From Prosopocoilus inquinatus (taxonomy: Eukaryota; Arthropoda; Insecta; Coleoptera; Lucanidae): DNA of 64,000 nt. Shown piece after piece: positions 1 through 11,811 of the stretch. Positions within the stretch are counted from its first letter, which is position 1, and each line of letters begins with the position of its first letter. The position numbers and the translations under genes are program-made. The notes under the pieces were generated by a model that was not told the DNA's origin, searched no databases, and saw only the letters and a program-made list of their open reading frames with translations. Location: the NCBI GenBank assembly GCA_036172665.1, contig CM069872.1, forward strand, positions 44,750,101 to 44,814,100. The letters are read 5' to 3'.

Positions 1-85
1 AATTGCATAACGATCTGAAAAAAGAATTCATAGGTAACATCCATCAACAGCTGCATTTTTTGTCGTTTGATTGAAATTGTTGTAG

Positions 86-1456
86 GTTTTACTTTTCCAA
101 AATTACCTGGTAAATGGCCTTTCACGTTGAGTGAACAACAATTGGATGGTAGAAGACGAGGTCTTGAGCAATATTTAGAGCGAGTATGTGCGGTTCGAGT
201 GATTGCAGAATCAGACATAATGCAAGAGTTCTTAACGGATCAAGATGATGAGAACAATTGCAGTCCCGTTGATCTTAAAGTAAATTAAACAGGTTGAAAT
301 GTAACGTTCAGATTTAAACCTACAGGTTGAATTGTAGGTGTTGCTGCCGGACAGAGAAGTGGTGACAGTTTCGCTCAAAAAAAGTGCTAACGCTGATGAA
401 GTGTATACGGCCGTAGTTAAGAAAATAAACATGAACAAAAATACTGCAAAATACTTTTATCTCTTTGAAATAGTCGAATATAATTTTGGTAAATTTAAAA
501 CAAGGTCGTGTAGTATCATAATTCACGTTGTTTTATTTTTTAGAAAGAAAACTCCAGCCTAACGAATACCCACATAATCTGTACATACAAAATTATAGTA
601 CTGCAACAAGTACGTGTTTATGTGTAAGAAAATGGTTGTTTTCAATTTCAAGAGAGCTGACCTTGATGTGTGACACTCAAGCTACGTCGTATATATTTTG
701 GCAGGTACGATTTTTACAAACTAATTGTGTGAAGATGTTTATTTAATATTAAATATAGTGATTCATAGTTGAATTATCATTAACATTTTGCAAATACTGA
801 TTCAAGGCAAACATAATACAATATTACGTTTTCCAATTCACAAATTTTTATTATTTGATCAGTAGGTATAAAGAACAGAATAACTAAAACTTGAAGGACA
901 ACTTAGTACTTTAAATTAGATGTCATAAAACTTCAACTTCCCGTTGGTGATATATTTCAGGCTGTAGATGAGGTAAATAGGGGCTGCATACATGCAGGTG
1001 AAAGACTGTACCAATTAAAGGCTCTACAAGATAATACAAGGGCAACCGAATATTTAAAATTGGCACGGGAATTACCTGGTTATGGTGATGTAGTATTTCC
1101 TCACTGCGGATGTGATTCAAGAAAAGGTGGGCATGTTGTGGTGGCTGTGGGGAACACCAGCTTGAAACTGCATGCATGCAGAGAAGATGGTACATTAGAA
1201 AGCCAGGTGGTAGAACTGCAATGGGATAGCGTTGCGCAATGGGAAGTTGATGATGAAGGGATGGCATTCTGCGTCAAATATAACAGGCCAGATAAGTCGC
1301 CTAGATGGGTTAAAATTTACACACCATATGTAAGTTTCTCGACAAATTTATTTTTGTGTAGAATTTCATTTTCCTGTTTTTTTATAGTACATGTACCTTC
1401 TGGATTGTTTCGAAAGGATAGTCGAGGAATCCAAGTGGGTCGATACCGGAGAATGA
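86..1456 (+). CDS. SNX27: Sorting nexin 27, 3' part (partial, five exons)
   Basis: Endosomal sorting protein (PDZ-PX-FERM family) that helps retromer return membrane receptors to the cell surface. Only the 3' part is here; the PDZ and early PX exons lie before base 1, and bases 1-85 are intron. Coding exons I traced: 86-279, 338-488, 544-704, 961-1329 and 1388-1456 (stop TGA). All have GT..AG borders and the frame is continuous. The first exon carries the end of the PX domain, with [10 protein letters not shown] followed by a QYLERVC helix and SDIMQEFL, which is near-diagnostic for SNX27. The rest is the FERM-like module, including [25 protein letters not shown] and [10 protein letters not shown]. 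The protein ends shortly after a [11 protein letters not shown] stretch, as in vertebrate SNX27. Symbol assignment is from recalled family similarity; a search against SNX27 and SNX17 would confirm it. Confidence 0.92.
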
Positions 1457-4400
1457 TTTATTTTCGGAAGTCGTTGCGAGCTTTAAACCTTCTCCTTGTA
1501 CTATATATCAAATGTTTTTCCATTATTAGTTTTATGAGAGTTGTAATTTAAGCAGATAAAATATTTGATTGTAGAGGTAATTTATTTTCTCGTTTCATAG
1601 AATACACAAGCTGCTCTATGGTAATCGACTTAAGTGTTCTTTGTGATAGTTATTAGCTATAGTGAATCACATAGAGAAATTTTTCAATTTTTCTTTTCAT
1701 TCAAAAAAAAAAACATTTGATATTACTCAAAATAGTCAATATTTTTCACTTCTGCCATTAGATTTATATATATTTTTTTTATTCAATTATAAGATCGCTT
1801 ATGGCTTTATTTAAAATCACATTTCTTGCATTTATACAAGACTTTAATACAAGAATATCAGAAGATACATATTTGTAAGACTAGTGTACAAAAATAACTT
1901 GTATAGATGAATTTCCATGTTAAAGTTTTGCATTGAATCGCATTTACAAGCAATTTATTACATACGACTTTTGTGATTTTTTTTTCAATCACCTTTCTAA
2001 AAATATTTCATTATTTTATACTCTTGATACACATCATTGCATTCACGGCAAATAAAAATAAGCCAATCATTTAGTCAATAACTGGTTCAAAAGCACAATT
2101 CATAAAAAATATCGAATCCTATTAAATAAAGCAATCTTTGTGTGTAAAAATTTTAGGTAATTTAAACATTAAATTGATGATTTTTTCTAAACGACTATTA
2201 TGATGCTTTGCTGTGCTCGTATCAAATTCAAAGTTAGAGTGTAAATATGATTTGTCTCTCTTAGGTTAATTCTAATAGAAAGAAAATTGCTGTAAATAAT
2301 TGTAATCAATTTGTTGATTAGGCTCAATAATGTTTTATAATTTAAGATTCTTTTGCTCAGCGTTCTCATTTTACTTTTCAAATTACTATTGTGATATAAA
2401 ATAATTTCGTTCTGTTTTTTGTGTGTAGTTGTAAAAATATGTATATTTAGAGAGAGAGAAAGAAATCGTCGGCTGCTTGTCTCGTCCGACCCCCACGTAA
2501 AGTCAGATTATTTCGTCCTTCCCTTTGCCCTTGTTGAGCGTTAAATCTTAGCGAGTAATTCAATAGAATTAACTACAACTAGAAATAGAGTGTTCCTTCT
2601 ATCAGATGCATTAATTTACGTTAAAAACTAATAATTATAAATATATATATATATATATTGTTAATTGAAATTTGTGGCTGTTACGCACCTAAATTCTAAA
2701 AATAAATATTTAAAGTATTTTTATGGTTTTCACTGGTGTTTAGAATTTTTTTAAAAACAATTTTATTTGTAAATACAGCAATATGCTCACGAATCTTGAA
2801 CAATTATTGTTTATTTTTTTCCTCTTTTACAAAATTGTTTCATTTAAAACTCATATTTAATGTTTAGCAGAGCAAGAAGCTTAACGTAATAAAATACTGC
2901 TAGTTATAATTCCAAGTCATTAGACTAATAAAGAAACTCCCCGAAGAAAAGTTGTCTGTTTTTTCGATGCCTTAACTTTTGCCATTTTTATTGCAAGCAG
3001 TGGGTACAAACTGCAGAAGCGGTTCATTTCAGTGGTGGTTTAGATTTAATTATAAAATTTTTGACAATGCATAAATAGCCCAAGGACAAGTGATTTAAAA
3101 ACATTTTGTGCTGTGATTATTTGAAGGATTGAAAATTGATTTAATTTTTATCGCCTACAATATTTATAATTTAATAATTTTCCGCATTAGTTTTGAATGT
3201 TTTGAATATTAAAAAAAACAGTAAAACTGCATAATCTCAATGAAACATGTTAATCAATCATTATTATTGACAGAGAAAAATATTTTTAGAACCTTTACTA
3301 TAGGCAACCACACAAGCGATTGTGTTTTTCGGGTTACCTATACTAGTTTTTTTTTTAAACATCCATATTATTATAAAAATTAATTGTTAAAAAGGTAAAT
3401 ATAATTTTCTTTATTATTATACGTGAAAACTAAAAGATTTTTAACTTTTTAAATTAAAAAAATAAATTACTAATTTTTCTATATATGCTATTTCTATTCT
3501 GCAATCAGGAAGAAGGGGGGAATTTCAACAAAAAGAGATGAAATTTGTAAAATTTAGTAAGTTGCATAATCGCAGTCAATTGTGAATGTTTTTTTGGGGA
3601 AAAGTTAGAGAAAAATCAAGGAATGTTTTAATAAAAATAAGGTGATGGAAGTTGATGTATATTTTTTTTTGAAATTGGCCAGTTGTGGATTTAAAAAACA
3701 CAACTATTTTTAAAAGTGTTTTATTTTGGTTACATTGTAAAGCTCAGTGTACAAACTACATATCTTGTTTATTAAACAATTTGATTCTAATGCCGAACAT
3801 ATCCTTTACAGAAGCAGAAGAAATTAAATGCAGACACGACTTTGAATTGAGTTGGTGCAAATCAAGGTGGTCTAAGCCACAAAACTATATTTCGTAAAAA
3901 ATATCGACCTATTGATAGTCGATTAAAAAAAAAATCTTCGGTACTAAATCAAATTTTACAATGTTTTACTTTTTGTAGTGAAAAACTAGATTGATTAGCG
4001 TCAGGACTATACGATTTTAATGATAGGTCAACTTTAGGACCGGTATTTTCACTTTCTTGTAAATTTATCTTCCCTGTAGTATCTTTGGAAATCATTGTTG
4101 ATACAATCGTCTCCAAGGATTTTATGGGATAGATACATTTACAAGGAGATTAAAACGCCGGGTCTTAAACTGCCATCTTTCAAAATAAAATGTTTAGAGA
4201 TCTGTTTTTCAATACATCACTTAATAAATACATAATATAAAATGTCTCTCCTGATTTTGTTATTCATGGAAAAGTATATATTCTGCATTAAAAACAATTG
4301 CACATCGCAAATGATTTATCTACGTAAATAATACTGAAAAGACGATGTAATAATTATTATTAGGTAAATGGACGGTTAATATGGACGGTTCTTATGATTT

Positions 4401-4656
4401 TTTTTACAGTAAATCGAGACATATTTACACTGACTATCATAGTTATCATGAAGCTTCTAAATTGTGTCTGTCTCAATTTTGAATTTCGGTTAGAATTGCA
4501 ATGTGTAAAATATTAAAAAAATGGCAGTGAAATATGAACCGTAAAAATGAACACAATCATTGCGCAAACAGTAACCTGAGGGTTGAAGGAAACTCTGGAC
4601 TAGATTACTGATTACGCAGTGACACAGCAAATCTGGATTTGAGGTGAATGAAGAAT
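1457..4656. other. SNX27 3' UTR and intergenic spacer
   Basis: No supportable coding exon. The first 1.2 kb is probably the SNX27 3' UTR, since a polyadenylation hexamer AATAAA lies at 2701-2706. A short AT dinucleotide run lies at about 2641-2658 and an AG-rich run at 2449-2463. The 3.2-3.35 kb part carries a hairpin element listed separately. The remainder is AT-rich sequence in which I see nothing else. Since rootletin is transcribed toward SNX27, the two genes are convergent. Confidence 0.6.
3199..3346. repeat. Dispersed hairpin element, copy 1
   Basis: This stretch resembles 62,992-63,140 over roughly 150 bases. Both have a TTTTGAATATT/TTTTAAATATT run followed by A's, then TGCATAATCT, then a hairpin opening TATAGGCAACCA and closing with GGTTACCTATA (here) or AGTTGCCTATA (other copy). 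Within the hairpin this copy has a second small stem, CACAA/TTGTG, around the loop. It looks like a small dispersed repeat or structured element. No ends or target duplications are clear. Confidence 0.5.
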
Positions 4657-7600
4657 TTATTTGTGCGGTTGAGGAGTGGTGGATCGTCTGTCGTAAGATC
4701 CCAAAGCTGGAGGTAGACTGGCAGTGGTAGACAAAGTGTTATCCAGTTTTCTGGCTTCGTGTTCTAAGAGCAGAGCGTCGAGAGAAGGATCTTGAGATAC
4801 TGTTCGTAAAGAATCGCCAAGGGCCTGTCGCAGTTGTTGCATTTCCCGCCCTGCTCTTGAACTGCGTAGAACATACTGCTGACGTCGTTTGATTTCCTGA
4901 TTTAATTGTTCTCTCAACATGGTAACCTAATTAAAAAACAAAACTATTACAAAGTATTCCAAAACTAGGCTGGTCTTTATTTAAAAATATGAAAAACTCG
5001 GCTTTACCTGATTTTCTAATCTCTGAACTTGTTGCCTATGGCTTTGCTCTCTTGCTTCTAACAACCTTTCAGCTTGCAATTGGGCGGCCCTATAACGTTC
5101 AATTTCCGCCCGGTCGAATTTAGTGTCTAGCGACACGGAAGGTCTTTGTGATTTTAGTCGCGCCAACTCTGATTCCTTTTCGCCCAATTCGTTTTCTAAA
5201 CGAGCAATCTTCAGCCGCAGCTCCCGGTTTTCTTGCTCCAAACGTCCATCTCTGTCAGAACTGCTGATCGTCTCCAGCTCGTACTTTTCTGGACGTTCGA
5301 AGGACTTACTGCGCACGCCGGATTTGGCGACGCTTCGTTCTAAATTTCGCTTCTCTGTTTCCAGCTGTCGCATCTGTAGACAAAAAGATAGTACGAATTG
5401 GTCCTCCCTAGAAGAAGTTAATGAGTTTGTTTACTTTGCTAGCCAAAGAATCGACTTTAGATCTAAGCTCGCTGCGTTCCCTCTGAACCGATTGTAGTTG
5501 TCTCATCAGTTCTTCTTCGTGGTGGGATGAACCAGGACTTTCCGCTGGCCACTGGGCAAGTCTCAGCTGGGATTCCAGGCCCGATCTCTGGACTTCGTTG
5601 TTAGCAAGTTCGTTGTTCAGACGAGCAATTTGGTCTTGAAGCACCTGATTGTTCCTTCGGAACTCGGCAACATTTTGTTGGCATCCTTCAAAACGTTCGG
5701 TTAGGACTCTTCTTTCATTTTCACTATTTGCCAAAGATTTTTGAAGCTGTAATAGTATTATTTTAACTACATTTAGTTGCAGGTTACGATTGGACTTACG
5801 TGTTTTAGTTTCTCAGCGCTGGTATGCGATGTTGATGTGGTTTCCATCAAGGATCGGTGCAGACTTTGTAGTTCCCCTTTTAGGTCCGACTCGGTGTTTG
5901 CGGCTCTTTCCAGTGAAACATTCAATTGGTCTATGGTCGATTTCAGAGAAACGCATCTCTCTTCAAGACTTGCCACCGTTCTTCCTTGCGCATCACACTT
6001 TTCTTGAAGTTTCTGGATGTGCGCGTCTTTTTCCTGAAGCATCATTTGGAGGCGTTGGAGATCGCCTTCGGCTGACATGCGTTGTAACTCCAATTTTGTT
6101 GATCTGTTTTCAGTTCGGTTTAATTCTTCCTGGAGGTTTCTTTTATCTGCTTCTAAGCGTGCCAAAGCCATCTTCAACTTCTCTATTCTATCCTAAAAGA
6201 AATAAATGAATCATTGTTGTTGTTTGAGATTTGCCCACCTCGTATTGCAATTTTTCTTCATTCGACGAACTGATGGAAAGTTCCAACGAAACGATTTTGT
6301 CTCTCATTTGCTGTGATTCTTCCGATTTCTTTTGTAAAGCCTCTCCCTGAAAGATGAAACCAAAATATCTTCCTTAAGTTCCACATAAGTAATTTTCTAA
6401 TAACCTGCGCTTGCAAAGCTTTGGCTTTTTGGCCTAATTTAGCCTCCAACATTCCCTTTTCGTCTTGTATACTTCGCAAGTTTGCCATTACTTTGGTCAA
6501 TTTATTATCGCCTTTACTCTGCGTGTCTTGAGCTTCGTGTAGTTGTTTCTTAACGGTGGAAACTTGCGTTTTTAAATCATCCTGCAAATCGTAAACACTT
6601 TTGATAAGTCGTTGTTAAACTGATGATTAATTACCCTTTCTCTTTCGATTTGGGCGACTTGTTGCATCAGGTTTCGTACTCCCTTTCTTACGACTTCCGG
6701 ATCGACGTCTACTGCACCGTCTCTTCCGTCGTGATCTTGCGCTGCACGCAAAGATAACCAACAATAAACTGAAATACTTTGTTATAAGTTCAACTTACAT
6801 CTTGCTGGACTCCATCTTCTTGAAGGACTCATCAGTCTGTAAGGCATGGTTACAGTACCATCCAATTGGATTCCCGCGATTCTGCGTAATGTCGAAATGA
6901 CGCTGCTTAATTTTTGTTCAACGTCGCGTTTCGAACACTCCATTTGGGCCAATTGGGCGTCCAAAGCTTTGACACGGCCTTCAGAACCGCCTAGTTTTGA
7001 CTGAAAATCAATTGGTGACTTTCTAACATCGACTAGAATGACGCAGTGCGTACCTTCAGTTCTTGAATTTGTTGAGTTGCATCAACCAAACAAACTTCTA
7101 AATTATGCTTCTGATCTTCAAGTCTCTTCTCTCTTCCTCTGCTGTCCTCTAAGTGCACTAGTAAGTCCTGTTCCCTTGCATGCCATTGTTCCTCGTGGTG
7201 AGCGCCGTGCGAACGCGTTCTGTTCAATTCTTGCCTAGTTTGTTCCAGGTTTCGTTCCAGCTCGGCCATTTGCTTTTTAAGTTGGTGCACTTCTTGATTG
7301 GCCCTCTCTCGTTCTTCCACTTCGTTCAACAAACGTGCTTGTAATTCTTTCTCTTCCGCTTGCTGTTGCGTGCTCGAGGATTGTTGTCTCTGCAATTCTT
7401 CTTGCAACGACTGAACTTTCTGTTCAGCTTGCATCTGGTCTTTCTCTGTGTCTTTTATTTGGCTTTGCAATCTCGTTCTTTCCGCATCGAGTGATTGCTT
7501 GATTTCGTCCAGACCTGTTTAAAAAATATTTCGCTTAATTCGATTTACTTATTCTATGATCGGAGTGTTGCGAACGAAGCACCTACTTGTAATTTTCTGA

Positions 7601-10600
7601 AACGCTTCTTCCAACTGTCTACCAACTTCTCTCTTCTCGGATTCAGTTCGTTTAACGAACTCTCGAAGTTCCTTGTTCGTGTTGTGGTATTTCTCTTTCT
7701 CGAAGTTACTGTCCGTAAGTTGTCTTCGAACGTCGGTCAAATCTTTTCTCAAACTTTCCGAATTGTTTTCAGCTAAAACAAAAATAGCACAAAAGTTAAA
7801 AGAAAGCGGGGGAAAACCAAACTTGAAACGCACTTTCTTTCAGTTTCCGGATGGTTTCGTGTAACTGATTGGTGACATCGTCGGCTTTATCTTCCGTCAA
7901 GTGCAGTTGCACCTTGAGGTTTTCCACCTCGGTTTGGGCGGCTTCTCTTTCATTCCGGAGCTCGTCAATCCGGTGTTCCAGTTTGCATTTTTCGTCTTCA
8001 CACCGCTGTTTTGTTTCTTCCAGTTTGGTTTTGAGTTTGTTTAGTTCGTCTTTAAGCTGATTGATTGTTGACCTGTCGGCTTCAAATCGTCCATTTGCTT
8101 CTCGCTTCAAACGTTCCAGCGCGTCTTTTTCAGTTTCCAGCTCGCGCTTCGTGGCTTCTAAACGATCATGCGTGGCCTGGTGGTCATGATGAGCTGAAAC
8201 AACCTAATCTGCAAAATGACCTCAGACTTTTCACGACGTTACCTATCAGCAGGGCTTGTTGTTTGTCGTTTTCAGCTCGTAACATCAGTTCTTCGTGTTG
8301 TTGGCAAACGTTTTCAATGTGATGTTGAAGACTGTCTATTCGTTCTAGTAACTTTTCGATTTCCGCGTCTTTTTCGTGGGTGAGTTGCTGGAGTGATTGT
8401 TGCAGGCGCTTTTCCAAAGACATCCTAATTTTCTCGCGCTCTTCCGTCAGCTTCCTCACGTTATCTTCGTTTTGCTTCTTCAAGTTATTAATTGCGATCG
8501 TAAATTCAGCTTCTTGGTTACCAGCCTGCTGCGACAGGGAACTTTTAATTTCCACGCAGCGTTTTTCAGATCTCTCCAAGTCTTTAGTGAGTCTAGCGAT
8601 TTGCCCTTTGAGCGCTTCCTGTTTGACCAAGAGTTCTTGCTGTTCTTTTTCCAGCTGAAGTTTTTTAACATCAGACGCTTCCAAGTTGGTTTGAGTATCG
8701 AAAAGAACGCCTTCCAGGGTTTCCTTTTCGGAACGGACGGCCGCGAGTTGTTCTTGAAGGCGTTGAATTTCTTTGTCGAACGCGTCTAATGTACACTGAA
8801 TTTTTTGGTTAATTACGAAATTATAAAAGAAATTAAAGAAATCACCTGTTTTTCTTCACACTCCCGAACTAGCTCTTCCAGATTTCTGTTGATTCTTGAG
8901 TTGGTTTCATTGGATTGCTCGAATTTTTGTCGGGTTCTGAGTAGTTCTTCGTTAAGTGCGTCCTTTTTTCTTCCCATCACCGTCAGCTGGTTACTGAGGT
9001 CCCCTCTTTCTCTTATAATTTGGCCAAGTTCCATTTCGATCTGAAATAATAATTGAGTAAGCGTTCCCAGGCAAGTAGCTTGGGATTTACCTTTCCCTTC
9101 TCGATCTCCAGAAACTTTGTTTTCTCCGTGAGCGACACTTTATCCGATTCCAAATCGAGTCGGGCTTGTTCTGCCTGAAGCAGCTCTTTTCTCAGCGATT
9201 GTATGTCGTTTTGGTGATCATTGCACTGTGTTTGTAAAGCCATTTTTTCTTCTTGAAGCTGAAACATTTTACGGATATTTGAAGTGCTTCAAGTTAGCTT
9301 CAGATTTTGCGATCCAAACCACTTACTAATTTGATTTCATCTTGCAACCTTTTTTTATCTTGTTCCAAATTTGCTGCGGCGTTTTCTTTTTTCGCCAAAG
9401 AATCTTGCACGTTCGTCCGTTCGCCCAAGATCCTTTCTAGGTCCATTTCGCAATCACCTAGAGCAATCAAAATCTCATTTGCAATTAAACTATTAAACTA
9501 TAATTCCAGAATTTTTAGACCTTTAGATTTTTCTAACGCAGTGATTAAATTATCTGCTTCGAGTTTTTGTTGCTCCAACATGTCGTGAGATAAGTATAAC
9601 TTGTTGAGTTCCTCCCGCACTATTAACAGTTCTTCACGCATTCGACTGCATCTGTCTTCTTCAGCGCGAAGATTCATCTCTCTGTGATCTGCGTTTTGGT
9701 TGAGTCTATCGACTTCAGTTTGCAGGAAGATTTTTTCATCAGTTAACACGTCCACTTCTTTCTGCAGTTTCATGTTTGCTTTTTGCAGTTTCTCGTAGTC
9801 TGCGTTGAGAGTTTCGATCTAAAAAGATGACGTACCTGGATAGGTTTTCTTCTGCCAAAGTGTTAGAGAAAATATTACCATGCAATTAATTTCAATTCTA
9901 TGTTTCTCCAAGGCATATTTTTCAGCCCTGACACCTTCAAGGGCTTTTTGAAGCGAATCTTTCTCTTGCACTAATTGGGAACAATGTGTGCGACTAGCAT
10001 CAAGCTGTGCCACCAGTTCCTTTATTTTTTGTTCAAGGGAGGCCGTGTTGTCTTCGCAGTTATCATATTGTTTGCGAACTAACATCAGTTGCTCCCTGTT
10101 AGATTGGAGTTTCACCTGTAAAATGAATTATGTGAGCTTTATTCAAGCCCAGGGCAGAAGCATCACCTGTAGTTCATGAATTAGCGATTGATACTTGTGC
10201 AGAGCTGCTTGAACGGCGGAAATTGTGCTTTCTGCAAATGCTGCTGAAGTCATTGTACGCATACCACCTCTTTTTGGAGATCTACAAAGGAACACTTTTG
10301 CTTGCTTGTACGCTTCATTTTTTTTTGACTTATTTACTTTTGAGGGATGGGTGTTGATGCACTGAGGTGCACGTGAGTGGCAGGTGTAAGCTCAGGATCT
10401 TTAGTTTCTGCGTCCTGGATGAGGGCATGTGCAATATCCCTGAGTGCACTCTGAAGGAGTTCAACTTCATCCTGTAACCTCACAGCTTGAGACACATTGT
10501 GCTCTGCGTCACCACATCGTTCCTCCTAAAACAGCAGAACTTCAAAAGGCAAATCAATTTAAAGTGAGCGCCCTACTAAGTTTTGCATATCTCTAAGCAG

Positions 10601-11781
10601 CTGTTGGATTCGCTCTTCCTTCATCCTAATCTCAGCCTGGCAGTTTTCGTGTTGCATACGAAGCGTTTCAATTTGCGCTTTTAAATCCCTCGATTCCTGA
10701 TCGCACATCATCCTAATCTAAAACAACACGTTGAGAAAATGTTAAGTTGTAAAAGTAAAGTTGAGTTTAGTCACCCCATAACAAGGATCGGGTGAAACTA
10801 CGGCGGTGGTCCGATCAGCTCTACTGCAAGCAATCAGAGCGTCTCTCCCCATGTTGTTCACGTCGGATTTCAGTCTAGATAAGTCTCGTTCCGTCGACGA
10901 TTGAATATCCATGAAGAGTCTTTTGATTGACACGACGTCTCTCCATAAATTCAGCAAACGATTGTGCTCTGTGCTGTAGTAATCATTGAACGCTTGCTCC
11001 TCGTCTTTCCATTCATCCTCCTTGATGATCATTTCCTCCCTCAACTCTTCCCAATCATTGGTGAGTTTCTGCAAATCAGCAGTGAGTGCTTCGTTGGTTT
11101 GGCGTGATTCCTCCAGCTGGTCTCTCAGTGTGTTGTTCAACTGCATCAGTTTTTCACATCTGAAACATGATTGTCAGAGACGTGAAGAAGAGGGTGGTTT
11201 TATGGTGTTACTTTCTGCGTTCCTCTTCTAAACGTGACAGGGCGGTGTCTAAATCAGTGATGCGTTCTTCTCTGATATCCCTAAGGTGCTGCTGGGCTTG
11301 TTCTAGTGCAGAACTAGCGGCAGCTGGTACGTGCAAACTAGTTGGTCTGGACGGGGTGATCAGTTCGTGAGGTTGCTCTGTTACGTGTGATTCTAATTCC
11401 GCGCATCTCTGTTTATACTGTAGAACCTAGGCAGGGAAAAATCACTATGTGGTTGTTTGAAGAACTTAATATTTACCTTGGCTTGAAGGCGACTGACTAG
11501 GGCAGCCTGGTTCTGTTGAGCCTGCTTGTAAGTATCTAGCCTTCGTCGGTAAAGAGCAGCTTCATCTTGCAGACGTTGCCTTAAGTCTGTGTTTTGTCTG
11601 GCGAGGTCTTCGTCGCTGCTTGCGCCACCGTCTCCCCGCAGACGACTTTCCATCCGACTTGTGCTTGGCTATAATGGTCCATTTATTTTGATGGATGTTC
11701 ACTATTTGGATGGTAAGTACTTACTTCGGTTCTAGATTTGGGCCGATATATTGGAGGCCTTCTGCGATCTGGGAGACTCAT
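4657..11781 (-). CDS. Root: Rootletin (ciliary rootlet coiled-coil protein), 24 coding exons
   Basis: Structural coiled-coil protein that forms the striated rootlet at the base of cilia and links centrioles; in insects it matters in sensory neurons. I traced 24 coding exons: 11781-11725, 11668-11477, 11426-11212, 11159-10775, 10717-10577, 10525-10338, 10281-10167, 10115-9879, 9818-9521, 9457-9327, 9258-9091, 9040-8846, 8795-8243, 8193-7834, 7772-7587, 7514-7054, 7000-6799, 6741-6635, 6581-6405, 6346-6239, 6192-5800, 5746-5435, 5373-5008, 4926-4657. They total 5817 bases, exactly 1939 codons (1938 residues plus stop), close to human rootletin (about 2000). The N-terminal third has rootletin-type motifs such as LTNDWEELREEM, EEQAFNDYYSTEHNRLL and RDVVSIKRL. 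The rest is nearly continuous heptad coiled coil, and VISTLRRIAGIQ near residue 1600 is a conserved island. The start is uncertain: the first exon is open upstream to a possible acceptor at 11811, so a further 5' exon may exist. Confidence 0.93.
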
Positions 11782-11811
11782 TTTCGGTGTTTCAGGCTTC
11801 TTTATCGGTGG

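Noticed and set aside
5123..9588. Plus-strand open frames across the rootletin gene
   Set aside because: They are antisense shadows of coiled-coil coding exons; the minus-strand exons join in one frame with valid splice sites.
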